Origin: Yersinia intermedia
GTDB lineage: Bacteria; Pseudomonadota; Gammaproteobacteria; Enterobacterales; Enterobacteriaceae
DNA length: 64,000 nt
Assembly: GCF_900635455.1 (NCBI RefSeq)
Contig: NZ_LR134116.1
Span: 3,224,001-3,288,000, forward strand
Direction: 5' to 3'
Of this stretch, positions 28,352 to 37,108 are shown piece by piece. Position 1 is the first letter of the stretch; the number at the start of each line of letters is the position of its first letter. Under the pieces are notes generated by a model. The model searched no databases. It was not told where the DNA came from and saw nothing but the letters and a program-made list of their open reading frames with translations. The translations under genes and the position numbers were made by a program.

Positions 28352-29563
28352 ATGAAATATGTAACTACTTCTCGCATTATCAAGAGCCTGGCGCTCGGCA
28401 CTGTTATTGTTATGAGCGCAGCTTCTGCTGCAAACGCTGATGACGTAAATCTAAAAACCATGATCCCCGGCGTGCCACAGATCGACTCAGAAGCGTATGT
28501 GCTGATTGATTACAACTCCGGCAAAGTATTGGCAGAAATGAATGCTGATGCGCGTCGTAATCCGGCCAGCTTGACCAAAATGATGACCAGTTATGTTATC
28601 GGTCAGGCAATCAAAGCAGGCAAAATCGGGCCAGAAGATATGGTTACCGTGGGGAAAGATGCCTGGGCAACTGGCAATCCAGAATTCAAAGGCTCTTCGT
28701 TGATGTTTTTGAAACCCGGCGACCGTGTACCGGTTTCTAAACTGACTCGGGGTATCAACCTGCAATCCGGTAATGACGCCTGTGTCGCGATGGCTGATTA
28801 TGTTGCTGGCAGCCAAGACTCATTCGTCAACCTGATGAACAACTACGTTAAAGCTCTGGGCCTGCAAAACACCCAGTTCAAAACAGTTCACGGTTTAGAT
28901 GCTGAAGGCCAGTACAGCTCTGCGCGCGATATGGCGCTGATTGGTCAAGCACTGATTCGCGATGTGCCGGATGAGTATGCCATTTACAAAGAGAAAGAGT
29001 TTACCTTCAACAATATCCGTCAGATGAACCGTAACGGTTTACTGTGGGATACCAGTCTGAATGTTGATGGTATTAAAACCGGCCATACCGAAGCTGCTGG
29101 CTATAACTTGGTTGCCTCTGCGACCGATGGTCAAATGCGATTGATCTCAGCCGTACTGGGTGGTCACACCTACAAAGGCCGTGAAACTGAAAGTAAAAAA
29201 TTACTGACTTGGGGCTTCCGTTTCTTTGAAACCGTCGCACCGCTAAAAGTAGGTAAAGAGTTCGCTTCAGAGCCAGTCTGGTTCGGCGACAGTGATCGTG
29301 TGCAGTTGGGTGTTGATAAAGACGCATACCTGACTATTCCACGCGGCCGCATGAAAGATTTGAAAGCCAGCTACGTGCTGAATACACCTGAGATTCATGC
29401 GCCACTGGCGAAGAATCAGGTTGTTGGCATGATTAACTTCCAGTTAGATGGCAAAACCATCGACCAGCGCCCATTAGTGGTGATGAACGAAGTTAAAGAA
29501 GGTGGGTTCTTTAGCCGCATGGTGGACTACATCAAACTGATGTTTCACCGCTGGTTCGGTTAG
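28352..29563 (+). CDS. dacA: D-alanyl-D-alanine carboxypeptidase PBP5
   Basis: PBP5 trims pentapeptide stems in the periplasm. The 403-residue precursor has a signal peptide ending ASAANA. The serine-peptidase motifs are SLTK (PASLTKMM, near 73), SGN (LQSGNDA, near 139) and KTG ([11 protein letters not shown], near 242). The C-terminal amphipathic anchor [18 protein letters not shown] attaches it to the inner membrane. A terminator follows. Confidence 0.97.
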   Translation: MKYVTTSRIIKSLALGTVIVMSAASAANADDVNLKTMIPGVPQIDSEAYVLIDYNSGKVLAEMNADARRNPASLTKMMTSYVIGQAIKAGKIGPEDMVTVGKDAWATGNPEFKGSSLMFLKPGDRVPVSKLTRGINLQSGNDACVAMADYVAGSQDSFVNLMNNYVKALGLQNTQFKTVHGLDAEGQYSSARDMALIGQALIRDVPDEYAIYKEKEFTFNNIRQMNRNGLLWDTSLNVDGIKTGHTEAAGYNLVASATDGQMRLISAVLGGHTYKGRETESKKLLTWGFRFFETVAPLKVGKEFASEPVWFGDSDRVQLGVDKDAYLTIPRGRMKDLKASYVLNTPEIHAPLAKNQVVGMINFQLDGKTIDQRPLVVMNEVKEGGFFSRMVDYIKLMFHRWFG

Positions 29564-29611
29564 TTGGTGGGCTTGAAAACCACCAGACTATCCCCATATT
29601 ATAAATAATAT

Positions 29612-29645
29612 GAAACTCCCGCCCCGGCGGGAGTTATAATTTTAG
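29612..29645 (+). terminator. Terminator after dacA
   Basis: AACTCCCGC/GCGGGAGTT with a 4-base loop, followed by ATAATTTTA. The reverse strand has no T-run. Confidence 0.75.
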
Positions 29646-29716
29646 GGTCGGATGATTTTTTCATTACCCTAACACCTATCCGGCAGTAATCTGTCCATCA
29701 ACACCCAGGAGCGCAC

Positions 29717-29980
29717 ATGAAAACTAAACTGAACGAACTGCTTGAGTTCCCTTGTTCTTTTACCTACAAGGTAATGGGCATTGCTGAACCACAGTTGGTA
29801 AACCAGGTGGTGGAAGTGGTACAGCGCCATGCTCCGGGTGATTATACCCCGCAGGTAAAACCGAGCAGCAAAGGCAACTTTCACTCCGTCTCCATCACCA
29901 TTACAGCCACCCATATTGATCAAGTGGAAATCCTGTATAAAGAACTGGCAGACCTTGAACTGGTGCGGATGGTGCTGTAA
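29717..29980 (+). CDS. ybeD: YbeD, small conserved protein (DUF493)
   Basis: An 87-residue cytoplasmic protein with an ACT-like ferredoxin fold in the E. coli homologue. It starts [21 protein letters not shown]. Its role is unsettled; it is almost always next to lipB. AGGAGCGCAC precedes the ATG. A small hairpin (AAGGCT/AGCCTT) follows the stop. Confidence 0.94.
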   Translation: MKTKLNELLEFPCSFTYKVMGIAEPQLVNQVVEVVQRHAPGDYTPQVKPSSKGNFHSVSITITATHIDQVEILYKELADLELVRMVL

Positions 29981-30193
29981 TTAAGGCTATAGAGTTAAGC
30001 CTTATTGCCGACGAGCAAGATACCTAATTTGTACCAAGCCCACCTTATTATGGCCTGGACCGGATATTCCCGCTCTGGGCCTTATTTTACCTTTTAACCC
30101 CATGGTTGAACCGTAAACCTGCTTTTTTAAATGTCAAAATAGTAGCCCCACACTGCTGGGCTGGTATACTGACGCCACCATTTCTGTAACCAG

Positions 30194-30880
30194 ATGATGC
30201 CTCGCTTGCAACAACATAAGATCATTTTACGTCAGCTAGGGCTACAACCCTATGGCCCCGTATCTCAAGCTATGCATAATTTCACTGAGTTCCGTACTGA
30301 CGCCACTCCTGATGAAATCTGGCTGGTTGAGCATCAGCATGTCTTCACTCAGGGCCAGGCAGGGAAAGCCGAACATGTGCTGATGCCCGGTGACATTCCA
30401 GTTATCCAGAGCGATCGAGGCGGGCAGGTCACTTATCATGGACCCGGTCAGCAAGTTATGTATGTCATGATTGACCTCAAGCGTGCCAAAGTTGGCGTGC
30501 GGCAATTGGTTACCGCGATAGAGAATACTGTGATTCACACCTTGGCTCATTTTGCTATTGATTCACAAGCCCGCCCAGATGCACCCGGTGTCTATGTCGG
30601 TCAGCAAAAAATATGCTCGTTGGGATTGCGTATCCGTAGAGGTTGCTCGTTTCACGGGCTGGCTTTGAATATCGATATGGACCTGGAGCCGTTCCAACGC
30701 ATAAACCCATGCGGTTATGCCGGTATGCAAATGACCCAGGTCAGTGCATTAAAAGCAGGTACAACTGTTGCTGATATCCAGCCAATTTTGGTGCGCGAAT
30801 TTACCCGCCAATTAGGCTATCCGCAAGCAGAGCAGCAGCCATGGTCGCAGGCAGACTATTTATCATCAGACAAACCCTAA
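30194..30880 (+). CDS. lipB: Octanoyl-ACP:protein N-octanoyltransferase LipB
   Basis: LipB moves octanoate from ACP to lipoyl domains, the first step of de novo lipoylation. The 228-residue protein has the conserved segment [14 protein letters not shown]. The acyl-thioester Cys lies in INPCGYAGM and the partner Lys in [15 protein letters not shown]. Met residues at 30194 and 30197 are both possible starts. It supplies the substrate of LipA downstream. Confidence 0.96.
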   Translation: MMPRLQQHKIILRQLGLQPYGPVSQAMHNFTEFRTDATPDEIWLVEHQHVFTQGQAGKAEHVLMPGDIPVIQSDRGGQVTYHGPGQQVMYVMIDLKRAKVGVRQLVTAIENTVIHTLAHFAIDSQARPDAPGVYVGQQKICSLGLRIRRGCSFHGLALNIDMDLEPFQRINPCGYAGMQMTQVSALKAGTTVADIQPILVREFTRQLGYPQAEQQPWSQADYLSSDKP

Positions 30881-31151
30881 GTTAGCTAATTGAAATCGTG
30901 AATGCCTTGGCTCTTTCAGCATAGCCAACATAATTGGAGTGGCAGCAAAGCAATAAGCGAATGACAAATCTACTGGCAGGGGAATTGGAACGCTATACCT
31001 TAACGCCTACAAAATTGGGGGCTGAATAGGATAGGGGAATGATGATATAATTTTTAAACAATTTTCAAAAAATTTTTAACGAACGCCATATCACGTTGAA
31101 TTTAATGAAAAATCTCAAATTGAGAGATTCAGAACTGGAACCTGCACGATT

Positions 31152-32117
31152 ATGAGTAAACCGATTCAGATGGAACGCGGCGTAAAATATCGCGACGCAG
31201 ATAAAATGGCGTTAATCCCGATTAAAACCGTGGTTACCGAACGTCAGGAACTGCTACGTAAACCCGAATGGATGAAAATCAAGCTACCTGCTGACTCCAG
31301 CCGCATTCAGGGTATCAAGGCAGCAATGCGTAAAAACGGTCTGCACTCGGTTTGCGAAGAGGCATCCTGCCCTAACTTGTCAGAGTGCTTCAACCACGGA
31401 ACGGCGACCTTTATGATCCTCGGCGCAATTTGTACCCGCCGTTGCCCATTCTGTGACGTTGCCCATGGTCGTCCGGTTACACCTGATGCCAATGAACCAG
31501 AAAAGCTGGCGCAAACTATTAAAGATATGGGGTTGCGCTATGTGGTTATCACCTCAGTTGACCGTGATGACTTACGCGATGGTGGTGCTCAGCACTTTGC
31601 CGATTGTATCTCAGCCATTCGTGCCAAAAATCCGACCATAAAAATTGAGACACTGGTACCTGACTTCCGTGGTCGCATGGATCGTGCGTTAGATATTTTG
31701 ACTGTCACACCACCGGATGTGTTCAACCATAATCTGGAAAACGTACCACGTGTGTATCGTCAAGTGCGACCAGGGGCTAACTATGAGTGGTCGCTTAAAT
31801 TACTTGAGCGCTTTAAAGAAGCCCATCCTGATATTCCGACTAAATCAGGGTTGATGGTTGGTTTGGGTGAAACCAATGCTGAAATCGTTGAGGTTATGCA
31901 TGATTTGCGCCGCCATGGGGTCACCATGCTGACATTGGGGCAGTATTTGCAACCAAGCCGCCACCATTTACCCGTACAGCGCTACGTCAGCCCGGCTGAG
32001 TTTGATGAAATGAAAGCAGAAGCCATGGCAATGGGCTTTACTCATGCGGCTTGTGGCCCGTTTGTTCGCTCTTCTTATCATGCCGATCTGCAAGCAAAAG
32101 GGTTAGAAGTAAAATAA
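31152..32117 (+). CDS. lipA: Lipoyl synthase LipA
   Basis: A radical-SAM enzyme of 321 residues that inserts two sulfurs into octanoyl-lysine. The auxiliary cluster ligands lie in [12 protein letters not shown] and the SAM cluster in [13 protein letters not shown]. The C-terminal Ser ligand of the auxiliary cluster lies in FVRSSYHA. The gene has its own 271-base upstream region after lipB and ends in a strong palindrome. Confidence 0.97.
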   Translation: MSKPIQMERGVKYRDADKMALIPIKTVVTERQELLRKPEWMKIKLPADSSRIQGIKAAMRKNGLHSVCEEASCPNLSECFNHGTATFMILGAICTRRCPFCDVAHGRPVTPDANEPEKLAQTIKDMGLRYVVITSVDRDDLRDGGAQHFADCISAIRAKNPTIKIETLVPDFRGRMDRALDILTVTPPDVFNHNLENVPRVYRQVRPGANYEWSLKLLERFKEAHPDIPTKSGLMVGLGETNAEIVEVMHDLRRHGVTMLTLGQYLQPSRHHLPVQRYVSPAEFDEMKAEAMAMGFTHAACGPFVRSSYHADLQAKGLEVK

Positions 32118-32119
32118 AT

Positions 32120-32151
32120 AAATTGGCCTGATGAGATTTTCAGGCCAATTT
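32120..32151 (+). terminator. Palindromic terminator after lipA
   Basis: A perfect 12-bp inverted repeat AAATTGGCCTGA/TCAGGCCAATTT with an 8-base loop. The 3' arm supplies a short T-tract. Confidence 0.7.
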
Positions 32152-32184
32152 ACTGAAACACTTAGTTACACCTTAAATGCCAGA

Positions 32185-32222
32185 TAAGCAAAAACGGATT
32201 TCCATTGGAGATCCGTTTCCTG
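32185..32222 (-). terminator. Terminator of tatE
   Basis: Read on the minus strand, GGAAACGGATCTCC and GGAAATCCGTT pair (about 10 of 11) and are followed by TTTTTGC. It is downstream of tatE and converges with the lipA terminator. Confidence 0.65.
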
Positions 32223-32316
32223 TTACCAGACATAAAAAGCTAGCTGATAATAGCTAAGCTATAGAACTATTATGCTTCTGCTATGACCGGATACCGGCGA
32301 CATCAAGCGAGGGCAA

Positions 32317-32538
32317 TCAGTCCTTATGCTCGATTGGAGGTATTGTTTTGGCTTCATCTGCCGTTTTAGCTGCAGTTACAGGCGTCGCCGTAGATGCATC
32401 ATCATTACCCATGGCCTTTTTAAAACCTTTCAGGGCAGCCCCCAAATCCGCGCCCAACGTGCGCAATTTGCTGGTTCCGAATAACAATACAATCAATATG
32501 CCGACTACCAACAGTTTGGTAATGCTGATACCTTCCAT
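32317..32538 (-). CDS. tatE: TatE, twin-arginine translocase subunit
   Basis: A TatA-like protein of 73 residues with an N-terminal membrane helix (ITKLLVVGILIVLLFG) followed by the amphipathic helix LGADLGAALKGFKKAM and a charged tail. It resembles E. coli TatE most closely, and the position after lipA agrees. I chose ATG 32538 (MEGISITK), about 5 bases after AAGAAGG; a GTG at 32544 would add two residues. Confidence 0.92.
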   Translation of the reverse strand: MEGISITKLLVVGILIVLLFGTSKLRTLGADLGAALKGFKKAMGNDDASTATPVTAAKTADEAKTIPPIEHKD

Positions 32539-32825
32539 ACTCACCTTCTTGATTAGTTCTGTTCATTAAACAATGAATATATCCTTCTTACTGGATATTG
32601 CGCCGATATGAGTACTCCCTGCCCCCCTGAATCACTAACATGAATCAGAATGGTGAGATTCACTCGCGGTCGACAACACCAATGACGCTGGATATCGTTA
32701 AATAATGGCCTATTTACGAAAAAATTACCGATTAAAACGACAGTAATATGTAACAGATTTCGTTAGTGAACTATGATTTACTCAGGGTCTATGAGCACTT
32801 ATTTTGACTTATTCAGGATGAGACA

Positions 32826-33926
32826 TTGTCGTTAACATCCCCCCCAGAGCAAAAAGAAAGAGGGATCCGCCAATTGCCTTATTCAAGTAGAATAAATACC
32901 CGTCGATCAGGGTTAAGCTTTGCTAAAAGGACTTATTTACCTCGAGTATTTGGCTTGGGTGTTGGTATGTTTTGTGTAAGTTCAGTGCTCTACACACAGA
33001 ACTCACCGCTATGGCTATGGCTGATGTTAGCTATTAATGGCTTGGTATGGCCACATATTGCATTCTTGCTGGCATTGCGCTCTGAACAACCGTTTGATCG
33101 AGAAATAATCAACATGAAAATAGACTCAGCACTGGGTGGTGTCTGGGTAGCAATCATGTCATTCAATGCGTTACCCTCTGTTGTTATTCTATCCATGATG
33201 AGTATGAATAATATTGCTTCGGGGGGTAAGAACATTTTTTGCAAAGGATTGGCCTTGCAAATCTCCTGTAGTTTATTGACCGCATGGATATTTAATTTGC
33301 CCTTTAAACCTGAAACGTCTCCACTTCAGGTTTATGCCTGTTTGCCGATGATAATTATCTACCCTTCCCTGCTCGGATTAGTAACCTATCGCACCGCCAA
33401 GCGTCTGGCCGAAAGCAAAGAAGAGTTATTACGTATTAGTGTAAGAGATGGGTTAACTGGTTTGTACAACCGCAGGCATTGGGAACACCAGTTGCATAAT
33501 CAGTTTGACAGTTGCCGGCGCTATCAGCACGGCGCAACACTCATTTTACTTGATATTGATAATTTCAAAGCCATAAATGACACCTTTGGTCATGCGGTTG
33601 GTGATGAAGCTATTACGATTCTTGCCGAAGAGTTATTGCTGGGGCTGCGAGCCATTGATATTGTCGGCCGCTATGGTGGAGATGAATTTGGCGCTATTTT
33701 ACCCAATACCACTGCCGAACAAACCCGCGAAGTATTAACGCGAATTCAAGAAAAACTGGCCGCGTTAGTCTTTACTCAAGCCCCTACCCTACAACTTAGA
33801 GTGAGTGCTGGCATTGCTGATTACAGGCACGATATGATTAATTATCAGCAATGGTTGAAAGCTGCTGACTCCGCACTGTACCTAGCTAAAGATAATGGGC
33901 GTAATCGTATTGAGCTAGCCAGTTAA
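32826..33926 (+). CDS. dgcC: MASE2-GGDEF diguanylate cyclase, AdrA/DgcC type
   Basis: It makes cyclic-di-GMP at the inner membrane. The N-terminal MASE2 domain (about 30-185) has several hydrophobic helices. The GGDEF domain (about 195-366) has an intact active site GGDEF at 284-288 and an inhibitory RxxD site (RAID, 275-278) five residues before it. It aligns along its length with E. coli DgcC, which feeds cellulose synthesis. The start appears to be TTG 32826 with AGGATGAG upstream; the first ATG (32968) would cut the MASE2 domain. In E. coli this gene lies elsewhere, so its place between tatE and crcB is a local arrangement. Confidence 0.88.
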   Translation: MSLTSPPEQKERGIRQLPYSSRINTRRSGLSFAKRTYLPRVFGLGVGMFCVSSVLYTQNSPLWLWLMLAINGLVWPHIAFLLALRSEQPFDREIINMKIDSALGGVWVAIMSFNALPSVVILSMMSMNNIASGGKNIFCKGLALQISCSLLTAWIFNLPFKPETSPLQVYACLPMIIIYPSLLGLVTYRTAKRLAESKEELLRISVRDGLTGLYNRRHWEHQLHNQFDSCRRYQHGATLILLDIDNFKAINDTFGHAVGDEAITILAEELLLGLRAIDIVGRYGGDEFGAILPNTTAEQTREVLTRIQEKLAALVFTQAPTLQLRVSAGIADYRHDMINYQQWLKAADSALYLAKDNGRNRIELAS

Positions 33927-33928
33927 AA

Positions 33929-33962
33929 ACTATTCCCAATAGATTTCAAGATGCAGGAAGTC
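33929..33962. repeat. Short repeat fragment after dgcC
   Basis: TATTCCCAATAGATTTCAAG followed by ATGCAGGAAG matches the left end of the repeat at 13359. It is a fragment only. Confidence 0.35.
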
Positions 33963-33984
33963 AGTGTATTATTAACCGCAAGAT

Positions 33985-34036
33985 CTGGAGATGACATTCC
34001 TCCATAACCGCCCTTCAAGGCTGATGATGTCTACGT
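33985..34036 (+). ncRNA. Fluoride riboswitch (crcB motif)
   Basis: GGAGATGACATTCCTCC followed by ATAACCGCCCTTCAAGGCTGATGATGTCT contains the hallmarks of the crcB RNA: a GGnGATG-nCCnCC stem-loop, the ATAACCGC element and GGCTGATG-TCT. It lies about 105 bases upstream of crcB, the fluoride exporter, so binding of fluoride would switch crcB on. Confidence 0.9.
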
Positions 34037-34141
34037 AACCTTTTCATTAAGGTGCGTAGTATTGCGCCTAAGCCTTTCTGAAAAGCCCGCGAATAACAAC
34101 AAACTACCCGCACGATGCGGTATCCATAATGAAAGGTATTT

Positions 34142-34525
34142 ATGTTTAATACATTACTCGCAGTATTTATTGGTGGCGGTGTGGGCAGCGTCACCCGCTG
34201 GCTGATCAGCCTGAAGCTAAACAGCCTATCCAGCCATGTCCCCGTAGGAACACTGTTGGTAAACCTGATTGGTGCCTTTATCATCGGGCTGGCATTATCC
34301 CTGTTTACCCGCGTTACACATATTGACCCGGTATGGAAGCTACTGGTCACGACAGGTTTTTGTGGTGGCCTGACAACGTTTTCCACCTTCTCGGTGGAAG
34401 TGGTTTACCTAATCCAAGATGGCAAGCTGGCATGGGCGGCAGGAACTGTTTTGCTTAACCTGGCGGGTTCACTTGCGATGACGATGCTGGCCTTTATATT
34501 GGTCAATCACTTTGCGGGGCAATAA
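34142..34525 (+). CDS. crcB: Fluoride channel CrcB/Fluc
   Basis: A 127-residue inner-membrane protein with four helices that exports fluoride as a dual-topology dimer. Signature segments are [27 protein letters not shown] and [17 protein letters not shown]. It lies directly downstream of a fluoride riboswitch, which supports the function. E. coli crcB occupies the same neighbourhood, near cspE and tatE. Confidence 0.96.
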   Translation: MFNTLLAVFIGGGVGSVTRWLISLKLNSLSSHVPVGTLLVNLIGAFIIGLALSLFTRVTHIDPVWKLLVTTGFCGGLTTFSTFSVEVVYLIQDGKLAWAAGTVLLNLAGSLAMTMLAFILVNHFAGQ

Positions 34526-34746
34526 TAACTATTAACTATAAAAATAATAGCTATCAACTATAAGAACCGTAACTATAAGCCAGTTTAGCTTTCCAGGTAG
34601 TCCGTAATATTACCCGGAAACGTGCACTGGCTAGAAAGTCATATCTCTGCGGATATCATCTTAATGTTTTCTTAATCTATGAACTGGATAATCACTTGGT
34701 TGAGAACAGTTCGCCACTGGTGGTGACTGACGTACCGGATAGCGCT

Positions 34747-34839
34747 ATGTTTGGATTACCTAAGAAACGGGGCGAGTGGCTAGCAACCCTTTTTTGTCTG
34801 GCCATCACAGTGATTTTTCTCAAAATCTATCTCTACTAA
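34747..34839 (+). CDS. Possible small membrane protein (30 aa)
   Basis: An ATG frame encodes MFGLPKKRGEW followed by one hydrophobic segment LATLFCLAITVIFLKIYLY. This is a positively charged N-terminus plus a transmembrane helix, the usual layout of enterobacterial small membrane proteins. The frame stays open upstream (ENSSPLVVTDVPDSA), so a longer product from the GTG at 34720 is possible. No good RBS is seen. Unrecognised. Confidence 0.4.
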   Translation: MFGLPKKRGEWLATLFCLAITVIFLKIYLY

Positions 34840-34944
34840 ATTAAGACGACTCACTCCCCTCATTGCTATTTTTGTTGATGGCGAGACAGCCACTCAAGCC
34901 ATATCATTCAACAAAGCCGTATTTACCTTACTGATACCGCCAAT

Positions 34945-34973
34945 AAAAAACCCGCCTATTGAGGCGGGTTTTA
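34945..34973. terminator. Bidirectional terminator beside cspE
   Basis: AAAACCCGCCT/AGGCGGGTTTT forms a stem flanked by A-runs and T-runs on both sides. On the minus strand it ends cspE. Confidence 0.85.
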
Positions 34974-34988
34974 ATAAATATGGGCTAC

Positions 34989-35198
34989 TTAGATAGCGAT
35001 AACATTAGCAGCAGATGGGCCTTTGGCACCGTTCGTGATTTCAAATTCTACACGCTGGCCTTCAGCAAGAGTTTTGAAACCATTGCTAGCGATGGCTGAG
35101 AAATGAACGAAAACGTCCTTGCTGCCATCTTCTGGGGTAATGAAGCCGAAACCTTTGGACTCATTGAACCACTTAACGCTACCTTTAATCTTAGACAT
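34989..35198 (-). CDS. cspE: Cold-shock protein CspE
   Basis: A 69-residue single cold-shock domain that binds single-stranded RNA and antiterminates. RNP1 is KGFGFI and RNP2 VFVHF, and the C-terminus is [10 protein letters not shown]. It is nearly identical to E. coli CspE. The ATG at 35198 gives the family start [16 protein letters not shown]; the longer frame upstream is the 5' leader. The neighbouring pagP of E. coli is absent. Confidence 0.95.
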   Translation of the reverse strand: MSKIKGSVKWFNESKGFGFITPEDGSKDVFVHFSAIASNGFKTLAEGQRVEFEITNGAKGPSAANVIAI

Positions 35199-35464
35199 CA
35201 AACTTACCTTTACGTGAATGTTGGACACAAATCGTGTGTCAACTACAGTACAGCAATAGAACTGTTTTTTGTCCACAGCAGAGATCACAAAAAGAAGAGA
35301 AAAAGTGAAAAACGCCGATTTATTGCTCTATTATCAGCACAGAAAGCCACATTTTTTTGCTTTTATAGCTCACTATAATGGGGCTGAAAAGCGCCTTAGC
35401 GAACTGACAGACTGTATCTGAAAGCTATTCACCTGTATTATACTTATCCATTGGATACGCTAAT

Positions 35465-35956
35465 ATGAGATGCATGATGAACGGTAGAATAACAACTTTT
35501 TTTGAAGATAAAGGCTTTGGTTTTATCACCGATGAGAACGGAGATAACCGTTATTTTCACGTTATTAAAGTTGCTAATCCCGAGATGATCAAAAAAGGGG
35601 CTGAAGTTACCTTTGAGCCAACAACCAATACCAAAGGGTTGTCAGCATTTGCTGTAAAAGTAGCAATTGAGAGTAAATACATATTCATTGCTAACGAGAG
35701 AATCAAACTCACCAGCATCAAGTCATTCAATACTTTTACTAAAGAAGTCCCGGCACAGGCCGAGGTAGATAAAGCCAATACCATACTTTCAGTAAATTTA
35801 CTGATGAACAAAATCCGGCCGCAGGAAGAAGATATTTCAGAGAAAACCGTGCCATTGCAAATGTTATCAATAATAACATTCCAAAATGTCACTTATACAT
35901 TTTCTGAGCATGAAGTTGATATCGAGAGTACGGTTGCTAAGTTGAAGAGTATTTAA
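35465..35956 (+). CDS. Cold-shock-domain protein with extra C-terminal domain
   Basis: The first about 70 residues form a cold-shock domain (RITTFFEDKGFGFITDENG), with RNP1 KGFGFI intact and the RNP2 region RYFHV degenerate. The remaining about 90 residues are not a recognised domain. Total length is 163 residues, more than twice a Csp. Starts at 35465, 35474 and 35477 are all ATG; which one is used is unclear. It is divergent from cspE, with 266 bases shared upstream. Nucleic-acid binding is likely; the specific role is unknown. Confidence 0.75.
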   Translation: MRCMMNGRITTFFEDKGFGFITDENGDNRYFHVIKVANPEMIKKGAEVTFEPTTNTKGLSAFAVKVAIESKYIFIANERIKLTSIKSFNTFTKEVPAQAEVDKANTILSVNLLMNKIRPQEEDISEKTVPLQMLSIITFQNVTYTFSEHEVDIESTVAKLKSI

Positions 35957-36142
35957 TACCGATTCTATTTTTATTAAAACTGATAAATATCAACACCATC
36001 AAGCAGCCCCAAATGCCTTTGGGGCTGTCCGGCCTACCCGGAAAGTTAGGTGCTGGCATCCCTGCCCGCTAACCAAGAACATCCTTTTGATATTCTCTGG
36101 TGTCGACGCCAAAATAATAAAGAATTAAGTTACTTTCATTAA

Positions 36143-36754
36143 CTATTTGAACATAAACATTTTAATCAACTCAACGTCAGTACGAGCACCTAGCTTCTTC
36201 ATAGCAGAACGTTTTTGTCCGCTAACTGTTTTCTCACTCTTTTTCAAAATTCTGGCAATATCACCGCCTGAAAAACCTTCATTAAATAGCTTCAACACAA
36301 TATTTTCATTCGGCGTTAAATACTGCCGCTCGGATGACGCCACCCCCAACACCGCAGTGGCCTTCCGTTCAACTAAATTATCTTTAAGCCCACGAAATTT
36401 TCGTTTAAATACAGCGGTAATCTTGTTGATCACTGTATCAACCGAATCCTCTCTGAAAATCATAGTTACATTACTGAATCTGGGGATACCTTGTAAAAAG
36501 CTATTCAGTCTGGCATCACAAATCAAAAAAACATCTGCTTCAGAAGGGGCCTTATCCAAACGCTTTAGCGCTTCGAAAAAACTGAATTCATCAACACCAA
36601 TAAAAATAGCATCTGCTGAATAAAATGCTTTTCGATAGAATTTAATCTCTTTTTTAAAACCTAACGATGCAAATATTTTTTTTACGACAGTTACCATACC
36701 CAGTGTTTGATATTTATCGTTATCGACTATCATACAGCTTATCATATTGGCCAC
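36143..36754 (-). CDS. LuxR-family DNA-binding regulator with divergent N-terminal domain
   Basis: A 203-residue protein. The C-terminal 60 residues are a LuxR/GerE helix-turn-helix (YLTPNENIVLKLFNEGF, then GGDIARILKKSEKTVSGQKR). The N-terminus (MISCMIVDNDKYQTLG) looks like a receiver first strand, but the only Asp in a DVFLICDARLN strand is at residue 80, far from the usual 54-58. It is probably an RcsA/RcsB-like or fimbrial-type regulator not controlled by a standard phosphorelay. It is divergent from the acyltransferase-like gene at 37109. Confidence 0.65.
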   Translation of the reverse strand: MANMISCMIVDNDKYQTLGMVTVVKKIFASLGFKKEIKFYRKAFYSADAIFIGVDEFSFFEALKRLDKAPSEADVFLICDARLNSFLQGIPRFSNVTMIFREDSVDTVINKITAVFKRKFRGLKDNLVERKATAVLGVASSERQYLTPNENIVLKLFNEGFSGGDIARILKKSEKTVSGQKRSAMKKLGARTDVELIKMFMFK

Positions 36755-37108
36755 ACCCGTTAGCGCTTCAGCATCCCATGAATAATTAACTCATATCTGT
36801 TTGGAATACGATTTAATATCGTTACAAAACAAATAGATAACACGGCACTTTCCCTACTTGTTAGTAGAACATAGGGGGGTGTAGATATATATAGGATGTC
36901 AACACCGGAAGGTGTAGGAAACGTCTTTTTCTCTGTGAAATATTTCCTTATTGTTCATTTTTGTTTAAGTTTTCCAAACGTGACAGCATCAGGATTGTAT
37001 GCAAAAATATAGATATATTAGTAGTCTGAATAGGAAGGTCCCGATGCAAACCATACGCCCTATGAAGCTGCATCCCTCAGTTAACCTTATTTTAAGTCAA
37101 ACTACTTT
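36755..37108. other. Divergent intergenic region, LuxR regulator / acyltransferase-like gene
   Basis: 354 AT-rich bases with no gene. It contains a G-run (ATAGGGGGGTGTAG near 36870) and a short AT repeat (ATATATA). No operator is clear. Confidence 0.4.

Noticed and set aside
35103..35378. Plus-strand frame opposite cspE
   Set aside because: Antisense shadow of a highly conserved gene, ending in its leader.
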